From positions 1 to 43,930 of the forward strand of contig JAZNSG010000018.1 of assembly GCA_045591035.1 (NCBI GenBank): a DNA stretch of 43,930 nucleotides, read 5' to 3'. Made by a program: the position numbers and the translations under genes. Source of the stretch: SIG440 sp045591035. GTDB taxonomy: Bacteria > Bacillota > Clostridia > Monoglobales > Monoglobaceae. Numbering within the stretch: the first letter of the stretch is position 1; each line of letters begins with the position of its first letter. Shown piece by piece: positions 7,871 through 15,930 of this stretch. The notes beneath the pieces were generated by a model, which was not told the DNA's origin, did no database searches, and saw nothing but the letters and a program-made list of their open reading frames with translations.

Positions 7871-8830
7871 ATGAAGGATAAAAAAGATTGCAATATACAC
7901 AGAACATCAATAGGTGGGCAGGCGGTTATTGAGGGTGTAATGATGAAAGGCCCTGAAAAAATTGCAACAGCGGTAAGAAAGCCCGACGGTGAGATTGTTA
8001 TAGATGAAAAATCCCTTGGAAAGGCTTGTAAAAGTTGGATTTTAAAGCTCCCCATTATCCGCGGCTGTATAGGCTTTTTTGACTCTATGATACTGGGTGT
8101 TAAGGCGCTTATGTACTCGGCAAAGTTTTTTGATGTAGAGGATGAAGACCCTCAAAAAGCCGAGCAGAGCAAATTTGAAAAGTGGCTTGAGGAGAAACTT
8201 GGTTCGGAGAAAGCGTTGAATGCAGTAATTTATTTTTCGGTAGTTTTGTCCCTTTTTATGAGCGTAGGGCTTTTTATACTTCTTCCAACGGTTGTTGTGG
8301 GATTTTTGAAGGACATAATTGAAAATGATATTTTGCTGACGCTCGCCGAAGGCGCTGTCAGGATTTTAATCTTTTTAACTTATCTTGCGCTGGTTGCTAG
8401 AATGCAGGATATAAAGCGGGTGTTTATGTACCATGGAGCCGAGCATAAGACCATCCATTGTTACGAGCAGGGACTCGAGCTAACGGTTGAAAATGTAAAG
8501 ACTCAGTCAAGACTTCACCCAAGATGCGGAACAAGCTTCTTGCTTATTGTAATGCTGATAAGCGTAATTGTGTTTTCATTTATTTCGTGGAACAGCCCAC
8601 TTATAAGGCTTGGACTAAGATTGCTTCTTTTACCTGTAGTTGCAGGCATTTCTTACGAAATAATAAAGTTTGCAGGACGACACGACAATTGGTTAACAGC
8701 AGCAATCAGTGCCCCCGGGAAGTGGCTTCAGTATATTACCACAAACGAGCCTGATGACGGTCAGATTGAGGTTGCAATTGCCGCACTTTCGGCGGTTATT
8801 CCGGAGGATAAAAACGAGGACAGATGGTAA
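7871..8830 (+). CDS. DUF1385 (YqhQ-like) polytopic membrane protein
   Basis: 319 residues; function unknown in the family. Signature blocks are present: IGGQAVIEGVMMKGP near the N-terminus, then HGAEHKTIHCYE and HPRCGTSFL in the middle. Four or more membrane segments are visible (about 115-145, 153-177, 220-240 and 250-272), with charged ends inside. Start placed at the ATG after GAAAGGTAGGA; a GTG 39 bases upstream lies inside the hairpin and is unlikely. Its stop overlaps the prmC start by seven bases (ATGGTAA), a translationally coupled arrangement. DUF1385 next to prmC is common in Clostridia, often followed by prfA, which is absent here. Confidence 0.85.
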   Translation: MKDKKDCNIHRTSIGGQAVIEGVMMKGPEKIATAVRKPDGEIVIDEKSLGKACKSWILKLPIIRGCIGFFDSMILGVKALMYSAKFFDVEDEDPQKAEQSKFEKWLEEKLGSEKALNAVIYFSVVLSLFMSVGLFILLPTVVVGFLKDIIENDILLTLAEGAVRILIFLTYLALVARMQDIKRVFMYHGAEHKTIHCYEQGLELTVENVKTQSRLHPRCGTSFLLIVMLISVIVFSFISWNSPLIRLGLRLLLLPVVAGISYEIIKFAGRHDNWLTAAISAPGKWLQYITTNEPDDGQIEVAIAALSAVIPEDKNEDRW

Positions 8831-9669
8831 AAATTAAAGAAATCAGACGAAAAGCGGCAGAAGAAATTACAAAAACAGAAAATGACAGCCCTCTTGCAGA
8901 TGTAGATTACATCCTGGGCGGACTTGGTTTTGATAAAAATGACATTTTGCTGGGCGAAAAAACGCTTGACGAAAGACAGTTTGAAAAATTTGAAAGTGGA
9001 ATAGGGCGCCTTAAAAATGGCGAGCCGGTGCAGTATATCGTGGGTAGGTGCGAATTTTTTTCGCTTGAGTTTGACGTAAATCCAGCAACACTTATTCCCA
9101 GAAATGATACCGAAATACTTGTCGAGGCGGTAATAGATTTTTGCAGCGGTAAGGACGATATAAAAATTCTGGAGATAGGCAGCGGCAGTGGATGTATTGC
9201 CATAAGCCTTGCTTATATGTTGCCAAATGTCAAAGTGGTATCGGTTGATATTTCTGACGAAGCGCTTAAACTGGCACAAAAAAATGCAAAAAAAAATGGC
9301 GTCCAAGACAGGACGACATTTATCAAATGCGACATACTGAAGGGCTTTCCCGATCTAGAGTATTTGCCTGATGTAGTGGTTTCAAACCCACCGTACATAC
9401 CAAGTCAAGATATTCTCGCTTTAGACAAAAAGGTCAGGGATTTCGAACCGTGCTCTGCTCTTGATGGCGGAGAGGACGGGCTTGATTTTTACAGGTACAT
9501 TTCAAAAAATGTTATGTTGAACCCTGGTGGTATCCTTGCCTTTGAGGTTGGAATAAACCAAGCCCACGATGTCGCTGGGCTTATGGAAGAGCGATTCCAA
9601 GAAGTAAAGTTAATCAAGGACTTAAGCGGAATAGACCGCGTAGTGATGGGGGAATTTATTCACGGTTAA
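8824..9669 (+). CDS. prmC: Peptide chain release factor N5-glutamine methyltransferase PrmC
   Basis: 281 residues. Uses SAM to methylate the glutamine of the GGQ motif in release factors RF1 and RF2, raising termination efficiency. An N-terminal helical substrate-recognition domain (1-85) is followed by a Rossmann methyltransferase fold with the SAM loop EIGSGSG (117-123), acidic VDIS (141-144) and the diagnostic NPPY (188-191) that holds the glutamine amide. Overlaps the preceding gene by seven bases and runs 14 bases into the convergent transporter gene, so no terminator fits between them. Confidence 0.95.
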   Translation: MVKIKEIRRKAAEEITKTENDSPLADVDYILGGLGFDKNDILLGEKTLDERQFEKFESGIGRLKNGEPVQYIVGRCEFFSLEFDVNPATLIPRNDTEILVEAVIDFCSGKDDIKILEIGSGSGCIAISLAYMLPNVKVVSVDISDEALKLAQKNAKKNGVQDRTTFIKCDILKGFPDLEYLPDVVVSNPPYIPSQDILALDKKVRDFEPCSALDGGEDGLDFYRYISKNVMLNPGGILAFEVGINQAHDVAGLMEERFQEVKLIKDLSGIDRVVMGEFIHG

Positions 9670-10669
9670 GAAACTTAAACACCAAAAGCCCTGTCCAGAA
9701 AAGGCCAAGTATCCCAAACATGCCATAAAGCTTAGAGATGAGTTCTGAAAAACCTATTTTGGCAAATGGCATAGCTAAAAGACAAAGCAGCGCAGTTACA
9801 ACAACCCGGTCAGCTTTTGTTTCGAACGAAAACTTCGAAAGAATTCCAAATCCGTGGCCTATTGCAGTGGTGCAAAGCGACATAAATAGTATCAAAGCAT
9901 AGATTTTTTTAAGAGCACCGCCGTAGAGGTCGGCAAGCTCTAAAAGAGGCATTTCGGCGCTGAAGAGCACATCGTAGTAAATATTAAGAGCAAACCAGAC
10001 CGCAAAAATAAGGCAACCCAAAATAATGCCACTGAATACGGCAGAGTCTTTAAGGTTGCGAGGCGTTGCGGTTTTTGACAGGGGAACAAGCACGGCCCCT
10101 GCAGTTATGGTGTTGTAGCTTACATAACAAAGAACCGAGGTAAAGGAATTTGACTTCATACTCTCGAGGAACGAAAATGCAGGCATTCCCAAGACGCTTG
10201 AAAGAACACATAGAACCAACATTCCTGCTATCATAATGGGGACCAAAATGGTGCTGATAGCTACAATACCCGAGATATCAAATACAAAAACGACAAAGCA
10301 AAAAATGCTTACGGCGAGGATCCCAAGTCCTGATGGAAGTGACAGAGCTATTTCAAAAAGAGTTCCGCCTGCCGAAAGCATCACAAAATAACCGCAAAAC
10401 ATAAATACGGTCATAAATAATTTAAAAATGGGCGAAAGCCTTGGCGAGATTTTAAAGATAAACTCGTCAAAAGTTGTTGCTTCCATATATCTTGCAAGGG
10501 ACATAACTATGTACGAAAGACCGGCAAAACATATAGAGGCAAGAATAATGCCGGTGAAGTCGGTTTGAGAAGGTATGTTGAAGTACTCAAAAATTTCTCT
10601 TCCCGAAGCAAAGCCTGCTCCAATTACCAGACCTAAATAAACAAGGGATATTTTCAGAGCTTTTTTCAT
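9656..10669 (-). CDS. YkvI-type membrane transporter (APC-like fold), substrate unknown
   Basis: 337 residues, almost wholly hydrophobic with roughly ten membrane segments. The N-terminal VYLGLVIGAGFASGREI is characteristic of the YkvI family; the unwound GAGFASG element resembles the substrate/sodium site of amino-acid transporters with a LeuT-like fold. The ATG follows GGAGGGTGAAAA, an excellent binding site. Monocistronic and convergent with prmC. An approximate sigma-A promoter may exist upstream (TTGTAC, 18 bp, TATACT on the minus strand, around 10750-10780). The family is poorly characterised, so I assign no substrate. Confidence 0.8.
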   Translation of the reverse strand: MKKALKISLVYLGLVIGAGFASGREIFEYFNIPSQTDFTGIILASICFAGLSYIVMSLARYMEATTFDEFIFKISPRLSPIFKLFMTVFMFCGYFVMLSAGGTLFEIALSLPSGLGILAVSIFCFVVFVFDISGIVAISTILVPIMIAGMLVLCVLSSVLGMPAFSFLESMKSNSFTSVLCYVSYNTITAGAVLVPLSKTATPRNLKDSAVFSGIILGCLIFAVWFALNIYYDVLFSAEMPLLELADLYGGALKKIYALILFMSLCTTAIGHGFGILSKFSFETKADRVVVTALLCLLAMPFAKIGFSELISKLYGMFGILGLFWTGLLVFKFLNRE

Positions 10670-10836
10670 TTTTCACCCTCCGCCAATAAAAAATAAAATT
10701 GACTCAACATGGTTGCATCTATAATATAGTATGATTTTCTTCCATATAGTATAACATAAAGAATTGTTAAAGTACAAGAGAAAATGTAAAAAATTTTGAA
10801 TAGGCTAAAAACTTGCCGGTTAAATTGAAAAAAGTA

Positions 10837-10865
10837 TTGACAATTGCGGAAAAGTAGTGTATACT
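10837..10865 (+). promoter_or_regulatory. Promoter of tRNA-Pro
   Basis: TTGACA (10837-10842), 17-bp spacer, TATACT (10860-10865). The predicted start is a few bases before the tRNA. Confidence 0.8.
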
Positions 10866-10878
10866 GTCATAGTGATTT

Positions 10879-10955
10879 CGGGGTGTGGCTCAGTTTGGTA
10901 GAGTACTTGAATGGGGTTCAAGTGGCCGCTGGTTCGAATCCAGTCACTCCGACCA
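10879..10955 (+). tRNA. tRNA-Pro (anticodon GGG)
   Basis: A 77-base cloverleaf with encoded CCA. The acceptor CGGGGTG pairs with CACTCCG, the D stem is GCTC/GAGT, and the anticodon stem CTTGA/TCAAG encloses ATGGGGT with anticodon GGG at its centre. The T arm is GCTGG-TTCGAAT-CCAGT. It reads proline CCC/CCU codons. Confidence 0.93.
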
Positions 10956-11033
10956 AGGCATTTGACGAAAGTCAGATGCCTTTTTTGTTTTGAAAAGAAT
11001 AAGACTAGCAGCGGCCACGGTGAGAAAACACAT
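10928..11033 (+). repeat. Direct repeat copy A: tRNA-Pro 3' half, terminator and flank
   Basis: This stretch starts in the T arm of the intact tRNA and runs through its terminator to a GC-rich CAGCGGCCAC block at 11009-11018. It recurs with mismatches 193 bases downstream (11121-11225). Confidence 0.85.
10955..10987 (+). terminator. Terminator of tRNA-Pro
   Basis: AAGGCATTTGAC, GAAA tetraloop, GTCAGATGCCTT, then a T run. The stem has 12 pairs including one G-T. Confidence 0.9.
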
Positions 11034-11039
11034 GGTGTT

Positions 11040-11120
11040 TTCCTGTATACCAAAATGCTTTCGCATTTTGCAAACCTGCGCTACCGATATGCCACCGGCA
11101 TATCAGCTTAACGCTGCGGC
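11040..11120 (+). other. Spacer between the tRNA-Pro repeats, two hairpins, no gene
   Basis: About 80 bases unique to the interval. AAAATGC-TTTC-GCATTTT and GATATGCC-ACC-GGCATATC form two compact stem-loops. No coding potential is seen. Confidence 0.5.
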
Positions 11121-11225
11121 GCTGGTTCGAATCCAGTCACTCCGACCAAGGCATTTGACGAAAGCCAGATGCCTTTTTGTTTTGCAAAAAAACAACAATG
11201 GCAGCGGCCACAGCGAAAAAACATA
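11121..11225 (+). repeat. Direct repeat copy B: tRNA-Pro 3' fragment with terminator (non-functional tRNA remnant)
   Basis: Begins at the T-stem sequence GCTGGTTCGAAT and continues through CCA and the AAGGCATTTGAC hairpin to CAGCGGCCAC and AAACATA. It lacks the acceptor 5' strand, the D arm and the anticodon arm, so it cannot be a tRNA. One stem base in its hairpin differs from copy A (GCCAG for GTCAG), which breaks a pair. Confidence 0.85.
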
Positions 11226-11309
11226 GTGCTTATATAATATATATAATAAGGAAAGAATTTTTCAAAAAAATTCCCCAAAATAAAAATTCAAAAAAATTTA
11301 AAAAAGTAC

Positions 11310-11339
11310 TTGACTTTTTGAAAAGGGTTATAGTATAAT
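11310..11339 (+). promoter_or_regulatory. Promoter of the S10 ribosomal protein operon
   Basis: TTGACT (11310-11315), 18-bp spacer, TATAAT (11334-11339), preceded by a very A-rich stretch resembling an UP element (11240-11306). Confidence 0.8.
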
Positions 11340-11345
11340 ATTTAG

Positions 11346-11640
11346 GCGTGACAAAGACATACGATGATTCCGGAGGTAGCAAGCCCCTTATCTCACTGGG
11401 GTTTGGAAATTTCGGAGGAGATTGTCCGGTTTTCAAAAGCGGGCGGAAGGTCACACTTCTATTTTAATACAGAGCGAAATTTTGCCGGTGTGGTATGCTG
11501 TCACATCGAGGAATGTTTTGCGCTGTTGTCCCCGAAACCGATTTTGAAAGAAAGAAAAAGGTTCGGGTTTTATTATATGGCTGCGCGAAACGCCCGGCGC
11601 AGTGTAACTATCAAAAGTAAATTTTGAAGGAGGGTACAAA
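11346..11640 (+). promoter_or_regulatory. Structured leader of the S10 operon with a possible attenuator
   Basis: About 295 untranslated bases. Hairpin 1: AAGCCCC (11381-11387) with GGGGTTT (11398-11404). Terminator-like hairpin: CCCGAAACC (11531-11539) with GGTTCGGG (11560-11567), then TTTTATTAT. Alternative pairing: CGGGTTT (11564-11570) with AAACGCCCG (11588-11596, CG bulged), which excludes the terminator. A last hairpin pairs CTGCGC with GCGCAG around 11581-11602. An 87-codon open frame here shows no protein-like character. Confidence 0.5.
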
Positions 11641-11949
11641 ATGGCAACAGAGAAAATCAGAATCAGACTCAAGGCTTATGATCACAACCTCATCGACCAG
11701 AGTGCCGAGAAGATTGTTGAAACAGCCAAGAGAACGGGAGCAAAGGTTTCAGGACCTATTCCGCTTCCCACAAAGAAGGAAGTAGTTACTATCCTTAGAG
11801 CTGTTCACAAGTACAAGGACAGCCGTGAGCAGTTTGAACTGAGAACTCACAAGAGATTGATCGATGTATTGGCGCCCAATGCCAAGACAATCGACGCACT
11901 TAAGCACCTTGACTTGCCGGCAGGTGTTGATATCGAACTTAAAATCTAG
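11641..11949 (+). CDS. rpsJ: 30S ribosomal protein S10 (uS10)
   Basis: 102 residues, the usual length. KIRIRLKAYDHNLIDQSAEKIVETAKRTGA is split here only by the field limit: it opens with KIRIRLKAYDHNLID and continues to the extended loop with GPIPLPTK, which reaches into the 30S head. S10 also pairs with NusB in transcription antitermination on ribosomal RNA operons. First gene of the cluster, preceded by GAAGGAGGG at ideal spacing. The long leader upstream suggests that regulation of the operon acts before this start codon. The rpsL-rpsG-fusA-tuf block often found upstream of rpsJ is absent. Confidence 0.98.
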   Translation: MATEKIRIRLKAYDHNLIDQSAEKIVETAKRTGAKVSGPIPLPTKKEVVTILRAVHKYKDSREQFELRTHKRLIDVLAPNAKTIDALKHLDLPAGVDIELKI

Positions 11950-12064
11950 TTTCGATATAAATTAATCGGCAACAAAAAAATTTGGTTATGTTGAAACTTC
12001 AACCGCTGGCCCGTATGTAAGTTCAAAAATGAACCAATGCATATGTATTATAGGAGGAAAAGAA

Positions 12065-12700
12065 ATGAAAAAAGCAATCTTGGGCAAGAAGCTGGGTATG
12101 ACTCAGATTTTTGCAGAAGACGGTACACTCATTCCTGTTACTGTTATCCAGGCAGGTCCTTGCAGTGTAATCCAGAAGAAAACCACAGAAGTTGACGGCT
12201 ATGAGGCTGTTCAGGTTGGTTTTGAAGACAAAAAAGAAAAGAACGTTAACAAGCCTATGAAGGGTCACTTTGCAAAAGCAAATGTTACACCGAAACGATA
12301 CCTCAGAGAGCTAAAGCTTGAAAACAGCGCTGAGTTAAACGTCGGTGACGAAATCAAAGTTGACGTATTCGCTGAAGGCGAGATTATCGATGTTACAGGT
12401 ACAAGCAAAGGTCATGGTTATGCCGGCACAATCAAGAGATGGGGCACACACAGAGGTCCTATGACTCACGGTAGCCATTACCACAGAGGCCCCGGTTCTT
12501 TGGGCGCTTGTTCTTCACCATCACGTGTATTCAAGGGTAAGAAGCTTCCTGGTCACTATGGTGTGGACAAGGTTACAATCCAGAACCTCAGCCTTGTGAA
12601 GATAGATACAGAGCGCAATTTGCTCCTTGTTAAGGGTAGTGTTCCCGGACCTAAGGGCGGATTGCTTATAGTTAAAAACGCAGTTAAGGCAAATGCCTAA
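12065..12700 (+). CDS. rplC: 50S ribosomal protein L3 (uL3)
   Basis: 211 residues. Start at the ATG after TAGGAGGAAAAGAA; an upstream in-frame ATG adds 12 residues unlike the family. The N-terminal KKAILGKKLGMTQIF is the conserved beginning. The central loop with RWGTHRGPMTHGSHYHRGPG and GKKLPGHYG extends to the peptidyl transferase centre. L3 is an early 23S rRNA assembly protein. The 115-base gap after rpsJ holds two small hairpins (GTTGAA-AC-TTCAAC and GTTCA-AAAA-TGAAC) near 11988-12035. Confidence 0.98.
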   Translation: MKKAILGKKLGMTQIFAEDGTLIPVTVIQAGPCSVIQKKTTEVDGYEAVQVGFEDKKEKNVNKPMKGHFAKANVTPKRYLRELKLENSAELNVGDEIKVDVFAEGEIIDVTGTSKGHGYAGTIKRWGTHRGPMTHGSHYHRGPGSLGACSSPSRVFKGKKLPGHYGVDKVTIQNLSLVKIDTERNLLLVKGSVPGPKGGLLIVKNAVKANA

Positions 12701-12725
12701 ACCTACAGAGAGGAGGATATAAGAT

Positions 12726-13349
12726 ATGCCAAAAGTAGCATTATATAACACAGACGGCAAAAAAGTCGGTGATATAGAATTAAATGACAATGTGTTTGGC
12801 GCAGAGGTTAGAAATGACGTTATGCACGAAGTAGTAGTAAACTACCTCGCAAACCAGAGACAGGGCACACAGAGCACCAAGACCCGCACAGAAGTTAGCG
12901 GCGGCGGAATCAAGCCCTGGAGACAGAAGGGCACAGGCCGTGCAAGACAGGGTAGTATCCGCGCTCCACAGTGGGTAGGCGGCGGTGTTGCTCTTGGTCC
13001 TAAGCCAAGAGATTATAGATACGCCCTCAACAAGAAAGTTAGAAGACTCGCACTTAAGTCGGCACTTTCTTCTAAGGTTTTGGAAAACGAGCTTATCGTT
13101 CTCGAAAGTCTTACAATGGACGAAATCAAGACAAGCAAGATGGCTGAAATCTTAGCAAATCTTGGCGTAACAGAAAAGGCACTTATCGTACTTCCCGAAA
13201 ACGACAAAAATGTTGTTCTTTCAGCTAGAAACCTAAGAGGTGTAGATACAACATTCGTGGGAGCAATCAACACATACGAGGTGCTTGGACACACAAAGTG
13301 CATCATCACAAAAGATGCAGCACTCAAACTTGAGGAGGTGTACGCATAA
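12726..13349 (+). CDS. rplD: 50S ribosomal protein L4 (uL4)
   Basis: 207 residues. The extended loop (about 40-95), rich in glycine and arginine with KPWRQKGTGRARQGS, lines the nascent peptide exit tunnel where macrolide-resistance changes occur in other bacteria. In enteric bacteria L4 also represses its own operon by binding the S10 leader; whether that applies here is unknown. The stop overlaps the rplW start (TAATG). Confidence 0.98.
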   Translation: MPKVALYNTDGKKVGDIELNDNVFGAEVRNDVMHEVVVNYLANQRQGTQSTKTRTEVSGGGIKPWRQKGTGRARQGSIRAPQWVGGGVALGPKPRDYRYALNKKVRRLALKSALSSKVLENELIVLESLTMDEIKTSKMAEILANLGVTEKALIVLPENDKNVVLSARNLRGVDTTFVGAINTYEVLGHTKCIITKDAALKLEEVYA

Positions 13350-13639
13350 TGAATTTGACATCTCACGATATTATTAAAAGACCTATCATAACAGAACAGA
13401 GCATGGAGCAAGTTGCAGATAAGAAGTACACTTTTGAAGTTGCTAAGTCCGCAAACAAAATCCAGATTAAGAAAGCTGTTGAAGAAATTTTCAAGGTAAA
13501 GGTTCAGAGTGTTACAACCATCAACTATCTTGGCAAAAACAAGAGAATGGGTGTTCACCTCGGTAAAAGAGCAGATTGGAAGAAGGCTGTTGTTAAGCTT
13601 ACAGCTGACAGCAAGACCATCGAACTTTTTGAGAACTAA
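13349..13639 (+). CDS. rplW: 50S ribosomal protein L23 (uL23)
   Basis: 96 residues starting in the TAATG overlap with rplD. DIIKRPIITEQS at the N-terminus and KVQSVTTINYLGKNKRMG in the middle are family hallmarks. L23 sits at the tunnel exit and is the docking site for trigger factor and the signal recognition particle. Confidence 0.98.
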   Translation: MNLTSHDIIKRPIITEQSMEQVADKKYTFEVAKSANKIQIKKAVEEIFKVKVQSVTTINYLGKNKRMGVHLGKRADWKKAVVKLTADSKTIELFEN

Positions 13640-13676
13640 TTTTACCGTAATTGAAAGTAGATAAGGAGATGTAAAA

Positions 13677-14510
13677 ATGGGAATTAGAAAATATAATCCT
13701 ACAACACCTTCGCTACGTCAGATGACTGTTTCTGATTTTGCAGAAATCGACAAGGTGGCTCCTGAGAAGTCACTTCTTCGTCCCCTTAAGAGCAAAGCAG
13801 GTCGTAACTCATACGGCAGAATAACAGTTAGACACCGCGGAGGCGGCACAAAGAGAAAATACAGAGTAATCGATTTTAAGAGAAACAAGGACAATATGCC
13901 TGCAACAGTTCTCTCGATCGAATACGATCCTAACCGTAGCGCAAATATCGCACTTCTTCAGTACGAAGACGGCGTAAAGACCTACATCATCGCACCTGTT
14001 AGCCTTAAAAAAGGCGACGTGGTTGTATCAGGTAAGGGCGCAGACATTAAGCCTGGTAACGCTCTTATGATCGAAGATATCCCTGTTGGTACTTTGATTT
14101 ACAACATCGAGCTTTATCCCGGAAAAGGTGGCCAGATGGTTCGTAGCGCAGGTACATTTGCACAGCTTATGGCTAAAGAAAACGGTTACGCACAGGTTAG
14201 ACTTCCATCCGGCGAAGTTAGAATGGTTCGTCTTGACTGCCGTGCAACTATCGGCCAGGTTGGTAACACAGATTACGAAAACATCAACATTGGTAAAGCT
14301 GGTAGAAAACGGCACATGGGCTTCAGACCTACAGTCAGGGGCGTTGTAATGAACCCGAACGACCATCCTCACGGTGGTGGTGAAGGTAAGTCACCTATCG
14401 GTAGACCGTCACCTGTTACTCCTTGGGGTAAACCTGCTCTTGGTTACAAGACCAGAAACAAGAAGAACAAGTCTGACAAGTTCATCGTAAAGAGACGTAA
14501 CGCTAAATAA
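13677..14510 (+). CDS. rplB: 50S ribosomal protein L2 (uL2)
   Basis: 277 residues, full length. OB-fold and SH3-like RNA-binding domains, with RHRGGGTKRKYR near residue 54 and the near-invariant NPNDHPHGGGEGKSPIGR (about 224-241), whose histidine region lies close to the peptidyl transferase centre. Needed for subunit joining. AAGGAGATGTAAAA precedes the ATG. Confidence 0.98.
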   Translation: MGIRKYNPTTPSLRQMTVSDFAEIDKVAPEKSLLRPLKSKAGRNSYGRITVRHRGGGTKRKYRVIDFKRNKDNMPATVLSIEYDPNRSANIALLQYEDGVKTYIIAPVSLKKGDVVVSGKGADIKPGNALMIEDIPVGTLIYNIELYPGKGGQMVRSAGTFAQLMAKENGYAQVRLPSGEVRMVRLDCRATIGQVGNTDYENINIGKAGRKRHMGFRPTVRGVVMNPNDHPHGGGEGKSPIGRPSPVTPWGKPALGYKTRNKKNKSDKFIVKRRNAK

Positions 14511-14551
14511 AAGTGATTATTTTAGAAAAATTTGATTAAGGAGGTCACTTC

Positions 14552-14824
14552 ATGGGTCGTAGTATTAAAAAAGGACCTTTCGTGGAAGCCAAATTGATGG
14601 CTAAAATCGTTTCAATGAACGAGAAAAACGAAAAAGTCGTTGTTAAAACATGGTCAAGAGCATCTACTATATTCCCTGAAATGGTTGGACATACAATTGC
14701 AGTTTACGACGGAAGAAAGCATGTTCCGGTATATGTAACCGAGGATATGGTTGGTCATAAGCTGGGTGAGTTTGCTCCCACCAGAACATACAGAGGTCAT
14801 GCAGGTGCTAAAACTTCTAAATAA
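14552..14824 (+). CDS. rpsS: 30S ribosomal protein S19 (uS19)
   Basis: 90 residues: RSIKKGPFVEAKLM at the start and HKLGEFAPTRTYRGH near the end. It sits in the 30S head, forms a complex with S13 and contacts the A-site region. TAAGGAGGTCACTTC precedes the ATG. Confidence 0.98.
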   Translation: MGRSIKKGPFVEAKLMAKIVSMNEKNEKVVVKTWSRASTIFPEMVGHTIAVYDGRKHVPVYVTEDMVGHKLGEFAPTRTYRGHAGAKTSK

Positions 14825-14880
14825 TTCCTGTAAACAAGAGTTTGGTTACAGATATTAAATAGGAAAGGAGTTAAATAACA

Positions 14881-15216
14881 ATGGAAGCAGTAGCAAAGGT
14901 TACTCATGTACGTATCGCTCCCAGAAAGGTACGTATAGTTATAGATTTAATAAGAAATAAGCCCGTTGGCGTTGCTCTTGGTATCCTTAAGAACACACCA
15001 AAGGCTGCAAGCCCGGTTGTTGAGAAGCTTTTAAAGTCGGCAATGGCTAATGCTGAAAACAACTACAATATGAACGTTGAAGACCTTTATATTTCAGAGG
15101 TATTTGCTGATCAGGGCCCAACTCTTAAGAGAGTTCAGGCAAGAGCACAGGGACGTGCGTTCAGAATTAACAAAAAGACAAGTCACATTACTTTGAAATT
15201 AAAGGAAAAGGAATAA
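14881..15216 (+). CDS. rplV: 50S ribosomal protein L22 (uL22)
   Basis: 111 residues. HVRIAPRKVRIVIDLIRNK at the N-terminus and the beta-hairpin tip around GPTLKRVQARAQGRA, which lines the exit tunnel beside L4. Preceded by AAAGGAG with normal spacing. Confidence 0.98.
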   Translation: MEAVAKVTHVRIAPRKVRIVIDLIRNKPVGVALGILKNTPKAASPVVEKLLKSAMANAENNYNMNVEDLYISEVFADQGPTLKRVQARAQGRAFRINKKTSHITLKLKEKE

Positions 15217-15240
15217 TCTTTCAAAAAGGAGGTATATAGC

Positions 15241-15930
15241 ATGGGTCAGAAAGTTAATCCCCACGGTATCCGAGTTGGTATAATTAAAGACTGGGATTCG
15301 CGTTGGTACGCTGACAAAAAGAACTACGGTGAAAACCTTGTAGAAGACTACAAGCTCAGAGTTTTCCTTAAGAAAAAGCTCTTCCTAGCCGGAGTTGCTA
15401 AAATCGAAATCGAAAAATTTGCTAACAAAATTCGTCTTTCTATCCACGCCGCAAAACCCGGTATCGTTATCGGTAAGGGCGGAAGCGAAATCGATAAGCT
15501 CAAGAAGGACGTTGAAAACTTGACAGGTAAGTCTGTTATCCTTAACGTAATCGAGGTTAAGGCTCCCGATATGAGCGCACAGCTCGTTGCTGAGAACATC
15601 GCTGCACAGCTCGAAAGAAGAATTTCTTTCAGAAAAGCTATGAAGCAGTGCATGACAAGAACCATGAAGATGGGCGCAAAGGGTATCAAGACTTCGGTTT
15701 CTGGTCGTGTAGGCGGCGCAGAAATAGCTCGTACAGAGCAGTATCATGAGGGTACAATCCCCCTACAGACTCTTAGAGCAGACATTGACTACGGCTTTGC
15801 TGAGGCTAATACAACCTACGGTAAGCTTGGTGTTAAGGTTTGGATCTACAAGGGTGAAGTTCTTGCAGAAGGCAAGAAAGTTACAGAAGCAAAAGCTCCT
15901 GCCAGAAAAAGGGAAGGAGGAGACAAATAA
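15241..15930 (+). CDS. rpsC: 30S ribosomal protein S3 (uS3)
   Basis: 229 residues. N-terminal domain GQKVNPHGIRVG, type II KH domain with the RNA-binding GKGG loop (78-81), then a C-terminal domain with YGKLGVKVWIYKGEV. S3 forms part of the mRNA entry channel and helicase activity with S4 and S5. A lysine/arginine-rich tail follows. The internal GGAAGGAGG in the last codons is the binding site for rplP, whose ATG overlaps this stop (TAATG). Confidence 0.98.
   Translation: MGQKVNPHGIRVGIIKDWDSRWYADKKNYGENLVEDYKLRVFLKKKLFLAGVAKIEIEKFANKIRLSIHAAKPGIVIGKGGSEIDKLKKDVENLTGKSVILNVIEVKAPDMSAQLVAENIAAQLERRISFRKAMKQCMTRTMKMGAKGIKTSVSGRVGGAEIARTEQYHEGTIPLQTLRADIDYGFAEANTTYGKLGVKVWIYKGEVLAEGKKVTEAKAPARKREGGDK

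Noticed and set aside
11121..11148. Second tRNA-Pro gene
   Set aside because: Only the T arm, the 3' acceptor strand and CCA are present; there is no D arm, anticodon arm or 5' acceptor strand.
11364..11627. 87-codon open frame in the S10 leader
   Set aside because: No good ribosome binding site at ideal spacing, no recognisable protein features, and it lies over RNA hairpins; better read as untranslated leader.
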